Positions 8,943-15,438 of a DNA stretch of 64,000 nt are shown here, in pieces (the stretch's first letter is position 1; every line of letters starts with the position of its first letter). Source of the stretch: Bifidobacterium sp. ESL0732. GTDB taxonomy: Bacteria; Actinomycetota; Actinomycetes; Actinomycetales; Bifidobacteriaceae. The stretch covers positions 1,922,001 through 1,986,000 of the forward strand of contig NZ_CP113920.1 in the NCBI RefSeq assembly GCF_029395535.1, in the 5' to 3' direction. The notes under the pieces are model-generated. The model ran no database searches. It saw nothing but the letters and a program-made list of their open reading frames with translations, and was not told the origin of the DNA. A program made the position numbers and the translations under genes.

Positions 8943-11708
8943 TCACTCATCTTCACCGCGATGATGGGATATGATTTCGCTCTGAGCCTGATAACGCCAG
9001 TAAGCCAGCATCATCAAGATGGCGAGCGCCGAGATGAGAACAATCCACCACCAATTGACTTGTGCGAACTGGGTATGTGCGACCGTGGAACTCGGTTCAT
9101 TGCAAAGAGGCGCTGCGGATGCTGTTGGTTCGAGCCAGCTCGCCGGATAGGCCGACTGCTCGGTTCCGCTGACGCATTCCTTGGCTCGATTACGCGGGGT
9201 GGTCGGCGCCGGAATGCCATTGTCACGGCTTCCGGCAGGCGGGTTCGCGGGGTTCACCGGATTGGAAGCTACACCAGGAAGCCCGGCAGCACGAAGAGGA
9301 ACTGCAGCCGCGACAGGAACTATCGGCGCAGGCAAGGCCAGTGGAGCCGGTAATTGGCCGCCGGCCTGGATGGTGTTGCCGTTCGCAGCCCCAGGAACGG
9401 GAGCGGCAGGACCGTTATTGCCATTTGTATTACCATCATGGTTCTGGCTGCCGGAACCGTTCGAACCTCCATTGCCAGCATTGCTGCCGGAACCGCCATT
9501 ACCGCTACCAGGGTTGGCACCCGAACCACCGTTGCCAGCGCCATCCGACGGAATGGTGCCCGAACCGTTACCGCCCCCATTACCGGGAGTAGCGCCGCCG
9601 TCACCAGCATTGCCACCGTTCGTCGGCGTGGTCACCTTCTGCCAGATGGCATACAGTCTAGTTAATCCGGCATTCAGCGCGATGGTGTCACCAGGTTGGT
9701 AGGTGACGCCGGTACCATCTTCCTCGGTATTCCAACCGTGGAAAACATAGTCGCTTTCGTTGTGATCCGGGGCGTTGGCAACCGTGTAATCCTTGAAATT
9801 ATCAATGCTGACAGCGCTGGCAGTGCCAGACCCGTTATAGACGACCGCATTGTTCACTTTCAGCCCGTAAACATGATCAACGGCGACATCCGTGTCATCC
9901 TTCGGATTGACATTTTTCATGCGAACCGTGGCCCTCTGGCCCCAGACGTAGGTTCCTGCAGATTGCGGAACCTCTGCAGCATGGTCCGCGAGCGCCCGGG
10001 AAGCTCCCTGACCTGAACCATCATCGGCATTGCAGCTGCTCCATGCCGCGTTCTTGAGTTGGTAGATGTTGTCACCGGCGTCGGAGCAGAAGACTCTCTT
10101 ATTGGCTTTGTCCGATACCTGCACCCATTCACCGCTGTAGGTATCGTCGAGCTTCGGCTCAGTGGCATGAGGTGCAGTTCCGTCGTTGTCGAAGGCGTTC
10201 GACGCCAGATAGGTCTTCGGGCCAAGCGTCAACCGGCTCAGGGCCGGCATGTCTATGAACATATAGGCACCGGCCTGTCTGTTGGCGGAATTGTCGAACG
10301 AGGATAGATCGAGGCTTTTGACGGATTCGAGTCCGTTGAACATACGGTTCATGTCGGTGACCCTGGAGACGTCCATCCAGCTGAGATCAACGCTTTCCAA
10401 CGCCCCGTCAGCCTCGAACATATGCGAGGTGTTCGTCAAAGCGGCCCGAGTCATTTTTTGCGGCATCTTCAGCGTTTTCAGACTCTGCGCCCATGCGAAC
10501 ATGTAGCTTGCATCGCTGACGTTATCAAGGTTGAAGTTGGAGACGTCAAGCGAGGTGAGCACGCTGCGGCGGGACGGGTCTGAGGTGAGATCGAACATAT
10601 GGTTCATGTTCCCGACATTGGAGGTGTCGAAACTCGAAACGTCCAGGCTGCGCAGACTGTTGTCGCCGTTGAACATGCTGGACATATCTTGCACATTGCG
10701 AGTGTCGAAATGCTCTGTCGGAATATTGGCCAGACTGGCGCAACCCTGGAACATGCGTCCCATCCAATGCACGTTCGAGGTGTCGAAACCGTCGAGATTA
10801 AGCGACGTCAACGAAACATCTCCGTTGAACATGTCTGCCATATTCGAAACGGCGGAGGCATCGAAACCGGAGAGGTCAAGGATTGTCAGGCTGCTAGCAC
10901 CTTTGAATATGGAATCAAGATTGTTAATCCTCCCGTAGCCTGCGGGAGCCATGGTGTTCAGGCCGGTGATGCTACGCAGATTCGAGCAGTCGAGAAACAT
11001 GCTGTCCGCACCGACGTTCGCACCGTAATTCTGCGAGACTTTGAACGAGGAGAGATCAAGATGCGTCAGCGAGGTGTCACCCGCAAACATCTGGGAGATA
11101 CTCTGTGCATTCGCAATCAGGTTCTTCGAGCCAAAATCAAGGTTCTGCAATTTCGGATCATCCTTGAACAACCCCCACACGCTGCGCGCATAGCTCACAT
11201 CAATAGTGTCAAGGCCATAAATGTGTTCGAGATTCGGCATCGAGGCGAACGCCCAACCGGAGTCGGAATTCAGCAGGACGCCCGGCTCAAGGACGATGGT
11301 CTTGACAGATGCGTTGTTCCAAGGATGGTTGGCGACACTTCCACCACCGGAGTTTCCAATGGCACCGGTTCCCCAGCCGGCAACAACGCCACGGCTCACG
11401 GTCAATACGCCATCGCAAAGTGTCCAAGGTGCATCACCCCACATTCCACTTGCCACGTCACTCGCCATGCAATCACCTTGCGCGGAGGGCGCAGGAGCGG
11501 AATTCGAGACCTTGGCAGGAGTCTTGGATGTTGGACTGTTCGAATTATTACCGGCCGCAGGCGACACATCCGTTCGACCTGCGTTTGCCTGCGACTGGGC
11601 GGTCGTTTGATCAAGTACCGCTGCGGTCTGATTCGCGTTCGCGAGCACAGGGCTCATCAACATGGCCACACCCACCAGCAAACCGACAAGCTTCGTCGTT
11701 TTCTTCAC
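8943..11708 (-). CDS. BspA-like (DUF285) leucine-rich repeat surface protein 1
   Basis: A 921-residue exported protein. It has a signal peptide (MKKTTKLVGLLVGVAM..., cleavage near ANA, residues 24-26), a Ser/Asn/Ala-rich segment, then a long run of DUF285 BspA-type repeats (about 150-490) with the recurring pattern LDLSSFDTSNV..M..MF. An InlB-type repeat follows (about 610-660, ...FHGWNTEEDGTGVTYQPG). After it come a Gly/Asn/Ser linker of about 100 residues, a Pro/Ala stretch, and a C-terminal membrane helix (about 886-906) with a short charged tail. It has no LPXTG motif, so anchoring is by the helix. BspA proteins bind host matrix or other bacteria. The GTG start has GGGAGATGGAAA upstream. 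Its C-terminal anchor (VNWWWIVLISALAILMMLAYWR) resembles that of surface protein 2. Confidence 0.9.
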   Translation of the reverse strand: MKKTTKLVGLLVGVAMLMSPVLANANQTAAVLDQTTAQSQANAGRTDVSPAAGNNSNSPTSKTPAKVSNSAPAPSAQGDCMASDVASGMWGDAPWTLCDGVLTVSRGVVAGWGTGAIGNSGGGSVANHPWNNASVKTIVLEPGVLLNSDSGWAFASMPNLEHIYGLDTIDVSYARSVWGLFKDDPKLQNLDFGSKNLIANAQSISQMFAGDTSLTHLDLSSFKVSQNYGANVGADSMFLDCSNLRSITGLNTMAPAGYGRINNLDSIFKGASSLTILDLSGFDASAVSNMADMFNGDVSLTSLNLDGFDTSNVHWMGRMFQGCASLANIPTEHFDTRNVQDMSSMFNGDNSLRSLDVSSFDTSNVGNMNHMFDLTSDPSRRSVLTSLDVSNFNLDNVSDASYMFAWAQSLKTLKMPQKMTRAALTNTSHMFEADGALESVDLSWMDVSRVTDMNRMFNGLESVKSLDLSSFDNSANRQAGAYMFIDMPALSRLTLGPKTYLASNAFDNDGTAPHATEPKLDDTYSGEWVQVSDKANKRVFCSDAGDNIYQLKNAAWSSCNADDGSGQGASRALADHAAEVPQSAGTYVWGQRATVRMKNVNPKDDTDVAVDHVYGLKVNNAVVYNGSGTASAVSIDNFKDYTVANAPDHNESDYVFHGWNTEEDGTGVTYQPGDTIALNAGLTRLYAIWQKVTTPTNGGNAGDGGATPGNGGGNGSGTIPSDGAGNGGSGANPGSGNGGSGSNAGNGGSNGSGSQNHDGNTNGNNGPAAPVPGAANGNTIQAGGQLPAPLALPAPIVPVAAAVPLRAAGLPGVASNPVNPANPPAGSRDNGIPAPTTPRNRAKECVSGTEQSAYPASWLEPTASAAPLCNEPSSTVAHTQFAQVNWWWIVLISALAILMMLAYWRYQAQSEIISHHRGEDE

Positions 11709-12114
11709 TTTCCATCTCCCTCGTCATGACCGGATACGATCATTGCCAATCGAGCATCGGCATTCATGCATTACTTACAGTCATCGTCAGCAAATCAAGT
11801 CTCTTCAAAAAGACGTCGAACGATATACTCAATACTGTTTTACATTACCATAATTTGCATCACATGCGAATATTTTCATAATCTTCTTAACGCCAATTAT
11901 CTCAAAAACGTATTTTTTAATAATTTTATACATGAAAATACCAAATACGCAGGTTTTTTCTATCCGGCAATTTGTATATTATGAATCCCATTTCAACGAT
12001 AATTAACATTTACAGTTATCTAAAATTTTTAATATTCTCTAAAAGGAAAAATCAAACGTTTGACTTATCGCTGCTAACGATACATCTTATATCTGTTGAT
12101 GATACCTAAACCAG
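11709..12114. other. AT-rich promoter region of surface protein 1
   Basis: These 406 bases between acpS (3' end) and surface protein 1 (5' end) are much richer in A+T than the flanking genes and have no convincing gene. The perfect palindrome TCAAACGTTTGA is at 12052-12063; its core AAACGTTTGA recurs upstream of surface protein 2 at 18513-18522. Confidence 0.5.
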
Positions 12115-12630
12115 TCAGTTTCGGTAATATTCACCAGTCAACAGGACGACGGCAGCCGCCAACGGTCCGTCATGGCTCAGCGAGACGTGCCAACGCGGCG
12201 AAACCGTCATATTGGAAGAAACCACACCAGAGTCCATTATTGCCAGCGAATCCAACAGCTTCGTCTGCACCGCTTGCGTCAGCACAACATGTGGCCGCGA
12301 GCGCGAATCGTCGAGGATCTCGATCTGAGACCACGGAAAATCGTCAAGCGTGTAAGGATTCGACCGATCGCCCAGCGCCTCGCACCACGCCTTGAGCACG
12401 GCTTCCTTGCCTGCCCATTTAGCGGCCAAATGCGTCGCCTCATCGTCGTGCTTGATTTTGGCGCGTGCAGCTGCCTGCCGTAGCTCGCGCACAGAAAAAA
12501 GCCGTCTGCCACGCGAGCCGGGCTCGTCAAGTTGCTCGGCGAACGCCGCAACGTCGACGACATCGTGCCCCACCCCCAGCAGCTGCGAACCATACGGCTT
12601 CGATTCCCGGCCATCCTTGATCTCTATCAC
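12115..12630 (-). CDS. acpS: holo-[acyl-carrier-protein] synthase
   Basis: The 171-residue product carries the AcpS signatures GVGHDVVDV (Mg-binding Asp), FSVRELRQA, HLAAKWAGKEAVLKAW (catalytic Glu/Lys) and WHVSLSHDGPLAAAVVL. It transfers 4'-phosphopantetheine from CoA to a serine of ACP. The FAS-I encoded here has no phosphopantetheinyl transferase domain at its end, so this enzyme probably activates it. The protein is longer than the usual ~125 residues because of extra sequence around residues 85-125. A GTG at 12630 is used; no strong ribosome site is visible. It stands between two surface-protein cassettes, separated from fas by 6.3 kb. Confidence 0.93.
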   Translation of the reverse strand: MIEIKDGRESKPYGSQLLGVGHDVVDVAAFAEQLDEPGSRGRRLFSVRELRQAAARAKIKHDDEATHLAAKWAGKEAVLKAWCEALGDRSNPYTLDDFPWSQIEILDDSRSRPHVVLTQAVQTKLLDSLAIMDSGVVSSNMTVSPRWHVSLSHDGPLAAAVVLLTGEYYRN

Positions 12631-12908
12631 AGTTTCATGCTACCTGCCCGACATGAGATTCGAGAGCAATCGTGGCCAGAACGTCGGCATCACAAAACGG
12701 TTTCTCAAACGCCGGTGTTCCAACAGTAAATACCGTCAAAACGTCACTAAATCAATAAAACATAACAGCTTTATATCAAAATAGAACTCAATTGACTAAA
12801 TAATTCATCTTATAGTATATTTTTATATATCTGTATGACCATGTAGGGAACACGAGTAAAAGCGGTAATTCTCGTACACAGTCAGGAGAAAGAGCAGGCA
12901 AGGTATTT
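12631..12908 (+). promoter_or_regulatory. divergent promoter region acpS / LytTR 1
   Basis: A 278-bp intergenic region between divergent genes. TTGACT at 12791-12796 with an AT-rich stretch behind it is a possible -35 for the LytTR gene. The dyad ACGAG...CTCGT lies about 40 bases before the start. AAGG five bases before ATG 12909 is the likely ribosome site. Confidence 0.35.
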
Positions 12909-13397
12909 ATGAGCATCATGTTCCGCGTGAATCCCGACCTGCCAGACGACCAACTGAACGTAATCGTCGAAGCAACGAAGCCCACCGATGAAGCGGTGCA
13001 GCTCATGCAAGCCATCAAAAAAATGAGCCGGTCGAACAATTCCACGATCGTAATCAACACCGAAGAAAGCCTGGAGCTCATACCTATAACCTCAATCATC
13101 GCAGTCGAAGTCCACGACGAGATGCTCTTATTGCGCCTTATGACCAGCAAGGGGGTGACGCAAAACCCATCACCGCCAATCCGGACCATCTCTACGCGCG
13201 ACACCTTAGCTCATTTACTGAGGCGCCTGCCCAATAAATTCGTCAGGATATCCCGCCAAAGTGCCATCAACATCAATCATCTGCGGTCATTGAAATTGAG
13301 CTATTCCGGCAATATGACGGCAAGCCTTGACGCGGGAATAGAAGAGACCGTGGGGCGACGCTATGTCGCTGATTTGCGAAAGATAATAGGGGCATGA
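12909..13397 (+). CDS. LytTR-domain transcriptional regulator 1
   Basis: A 162-residue protein made of a short N-terminal region (about 1-50) and a LytTR DNA-binding domain (about 55-160: INTEESLELIPITSIIAVEVHDEM, RLPNKFVRISRQSAININHLRSL, GRRYVADLRKIIGA). It has no receiver domain, so it is not a classical response regulator. It aligns without gaps over its full length to LytTR 2 at 14266-14754, with 95 identical residues by my count. An ATGA overlap at its stop leads into a remnant DUF3021 frame, as the intact pair does downstream. By analogy with the streptococcal LytTR regulatory systems (HdrRM, BrsRM), the membrane partner would inhibit it; here the partner is broken. Confidence 0.88.
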   Translation: MSIMFRVNPDLPDDQLNVIVEATKPTDEAVQLMQAIKKMSRSNNSTIVINTEESLELIPITSIIAVEVHDEMLLLRLMTSKGVTQNPSPPIRTISTRDTLAHLLRRLPNKFVRISRQSAININHLRSLKLSYSGNMTASLDAGIEETVGRRYVADLRKIIGA

Positions 13398-13445
13398 GCC
13401 TGGTAGCGCGGAAAAGAACCAGCCAAAGACCTTGTAAACAATCAT

Positions 13446-13583
13446 ATGGAAACAGCCAAAAATCATCCGCCCGCCCCGACTCTGATCTCCTCGAGAAAAC
13501 CGACAGACGCCGGCGAAAAAGGAATCCTAGCCCACGCCACTCTAAGCTATGCCATCAAAGGAGCACTGTTCGGTTCGCAGGGC
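13446..13583 (+). pseudogene. DUF3021 membrane-protein gene remnant (5' part only)
   Basis: Residues 27-46 of this frame (ILAHATLSYAIKGALFGSQG) match the start of the intact DUF3021 protein (KLAMILNYAIKGPMIGSLTV) in the same position behind a LytTR gene. The similarity then stops, where the antisense 3' end of the mini surface-protein gene begins. The frame stays open to 13736, but that part only mirrors the opposite gene. Three of the four membrane segments are missing. A deletion fused the 5' part of this gene to the end of a convergent gene. Confidence 0.65.
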
Positions 13584-13952
13584 TTATCTGGCGACGTATC
13601 GTCCGTTGTAATGCTGTGCAAAAGTATTGAGTTTGTCTCTCTTCGTCTCGTAATTATAAGCGACAGTAAGAATGAAGAAATCAGCGGCAGCAAACGCCAC
13701 CAGCACCGTCCAGTTGAATTTTATAGAGGCGTTTGACACTTGGTTGTCAGCCGAGTTATCGCCCTCAACAGGGGTGACAGGAAGCCTGCTGCTATCAGGA
13801 GTCGACGCGACAGACGTACTCTGAACGGTGGCGGTAACCTGATTGGAATCTGCCACATCAGCTTTGACTTCGGCATTGGCGGCGACGGGCGCAGCACCGA
13901 AGGCAACAGCGACGCATAAACCGACGAGAATCTTCTTCAGCTTTTTCATCAT
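13584..13952 (-). CDS. small exported membrane-anchored protein, 'mini' version of the surface proteins
   Basis: This 122-residue protein has a signal peptide (MKKLKKILVGLCVAVAFGAA, cleavage near ANA), about 55 residues of Ser/Thr/Val-rich sequence, and a C-terminal membrane helix (FNWTVLVAFAAADFFILTVAYNYE) with a charged tail. Signal peptide and anchor resemble those of the two BspA-like proteins; the repeat domain is absent. It lies convergent to LytTR 1, as surface protein 2 does to the LytTR 2 pair. It is either an internal-deletion derivative or a true small accessory. ATG 13949 fits AAGGGG slightly better than ATG 13952. Confidence 0.68.
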   Translation of the reverse strand: MMKKLKKILVGLCVAVAFGAAPVAANAEVKADVADSNQVTATVQSTSVASTPDSSRLPVTPVEGDNSADNQVSNASIKFNWTVLVAFAAADFFILTVAYNYETKRDKLNTFAQHYNGRYVAR

Positions 13953-14189
13953 GCCCCCTTCGCTTAGTTCACTTCACAACTCAGGCCTCACTACAACGAA
14001 TGAAGCCAAGAGCCCTCACCAACTCACGTAAAATAAACATATCACGATGCGACGGAGCATGGCACCGGGATTTCAGCCCAGTTATTCGATTCACGGGTTA
14101 AGCGGTGTCAAAAAAGGGTTGAACTGAAACGTAGATAGAGACTATTTATCAATTCGTGCATATTATATATTATTGTAGAAATAGTACTT
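13953..14189. other. non-coding region between mini surface protein and LytTR 2
   Basis: Divergent promoter space. It is AT-rich toward LytTR 2 (TATTATATATTATTG near 14161). I see no gene in it. Confidence 0.4.
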
Positions 14190-14229
14190 ACAGACTGGTG
14201 TACTATGCGTAATTTTATATACAGTCTGT
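14190..14229 (+). promoter_or_regulatory. inverted repeat before LytTR 2
   Basis: ACAGACTG (14190-14197) and CAGTCTGT (14222-14229) are perfect inverse complements with centres 32 bp apart, close to three helical turns. They lie 37-76 bases before the start codon. This would suit autoregulation by a dimer, though the half-site does not match the usual LytTR consensus closely. Confidence 0.5.
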
Positions 14230-14265
14230 CTCTTGATGATAGGGAAGAAAGGACAAGGTGGACAT

Positions 14266-14754
14266 ATGGGCATCACGTTCCGCTCGAATCCCAAATTGCC
14301 GAAAGGCGATGTAAACATCATCGTTGAAGCAAGCGAAGCAACCGAGGAAACCGTTCAACTGATGCGATCGATCAAAACACTGCAACGGCGCAACCCGACG
14401 ACTATCGCCATAAATACCAACGGCAGTCTCGAAATCATACCGACATCTGCCATCGTCGCCGTGGAAGTCAACGATGAAATGCTGAACATCCAAATCCTTG
14501 TCAACAAAGAGGGCCTGAGCAGAAAAGGGCCGTTGATCACTACCCTGAACACGCGCGATACACTCACCCATTTCATGACCCGTCTGCCTTCGGAATTCGT
14601 TCGAATCTCTCGACAAGTGCTTATCAATATACGCCATCTGCGCTCCCTGAAAGTCAGTTATTCGGGGAATATGAGCGCAAGCCTCGATGGGGGCATTGAA
14701 AAAATCGTGGGACGGCGCTATGTGCCTGCCCTTCGTGAAGTGATAGGAGCGTGA
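14266..14754 (+). CDS. LytTR-domain transcriptional regulator 2
   Basis: A 162-residue twin of LytTR 1 with the same layout: short N-terminal region, then the LytTR domain (about 55-160, LPSEFVRISRQVLINIRHLRSLKVSYSGNM). No receiver domain. ATG 14266 is chosen over 14233 because AAGGTGG precedes it and the protein then aligns end to end with LytTR 1. Its stop overlaps the GTGA of the DUF3021 gene, so the two are co-translated. In the LytTR regulatory systems of streptococci the second protein is a membrane inhibitor of the regulator; the same logic is inferred here. The likely targets are the neighbouring surface-protein genes and its own promoter. Confidence 0.9.
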   Translation: MGITFRSNPKLPKGDVNIIVEASEATEETVQLMRSIKTLQRRNPTTIAINTNGSLEIIPTSAIVAVEVNDEMLNIQILVNKEGLSRKGPLITTLNTRDTLTHFMTRLPSEFVRISRQVLINIRHLRSLKVSYSGNMSASLDGGIEKIVGRRYVPALREVIGA

Positions 14755-14756
14755 CC

Positions 14757-15311
14757 ATGAGACTGCATGGTCCTGCCGGCAGCATCAGCGCACTACTGCG
14801 ACCTACGCAAAGGGATTCGAAGCTGGCGATGATTTTGAATTACGCCATCAAAGGCCCGATGATCGGCTCACTGACCGTAGCGATCATCGAACTGTTCCTG
14901 CCGGGATGGATGCCCATCGGCAGGATGAGCATGGGCACGATGCTTATTCTCGATGTCATCCTTGGAGAACTGACGTTGGCACTGTTCTGCACCGATCTCC
15001 CATGGAGCGTCATCATCCCACTGCACGGGGTCTCTACACTGGCCCTATCAGTGCTTTGGGTCTATATCAACGGCGGAAAAGAGCACCTGTTCAGCAATGA
15101 GATGCTCGTTTTCGTCGTGCTGTTCATTGTGCTCTATATCTGCGCCTGGCTGGTGATTTCCGCGTATTCACGTTCGGTCACCGAAGGCATGAACGAAAAG
15201 CTGAACTCTGCTCTTACCTCCTTTAAAAACAAAAACTTCAAACACGAAGATTCTGCGACGATATCTGCTGACGCAGCAGACAAAGCGGAAGATCAGAGCG
15301 GACTCGAGTGA
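14757..15311 (+). CDS. DUF3021-type membrane protein, probable LytTR partner
   Basis: The 184-residue protein has four predicted membrane helices (about 22-45, 60-78, 85-103, 114-135) and a charged C-terminal tail of about 50 residues facing the cytoplasm. ATG 14757 lies seven bases behind AGGAG; a GTG at 14751 overlaps the LytTR stop. Size, topology and position behind a LytTR gene fit DUF3021, the family of LytTR regulatory-system membrane partners. By that model it holds the regulator at the membrane until a signal arrives. The signal is unknown. Convergent with surface protein 2, with a shared terminator between them. Confidence 0.82.
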   Translation: MRLHGPAGSISALLRPTQRDSKLAMILNYAIKGPMIGSLTVAIIELFLPGWMPIGRMSMGTMLILDVILGELTLALFCTDLPWSVIIPLHGVSTLALSVLWVYINGGKEHLFSNEMLVFVVLFIVLYICAWLVISAYSRSVTEGMNEKLNSALTSFKNKNFKHEDSATISADAADKAEDQSGLE

Positions 15312-15354
15312 ACAGATAAACGGGCGGGAGAGATTAATAGAAGTCCCGATAAAT

Positions 15355-15412
15355 GATAAATGTTGTGCCTCCTTGCAATCCAGAACGATTGCAAGGAGGC
15401 ACAACATTTAAT
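15355..15412. terminator. bidirectional terminator between DUF3021 gene and surface protein 2
   Basis: A perfect 20-bp stem (15361-15380 with 15387-15406) with a 6-nt loop. It is flanked by TTTA-containing tracts on both strands and sits between convergent stops, so it can serve both genes. Confidence 0.9.
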
Positions 15413-15438
15413 GGCGCTTTTGGGTATCCACTACCTTG

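Noticed and set aside
9181..9702. Pro/Ala-rich plus-strand frame opposite surface protein 1
   Set aside because: Direct reflection of the Gly/Asn-rich linker of the surface protein.
13394..13630. 78-codon frame starting at ATGA of LytTR 1
   Set aside because: Basic nonsense-like product; the DUF3021 similarity lies in another frame (13446 start), so it is a by-product of decay.
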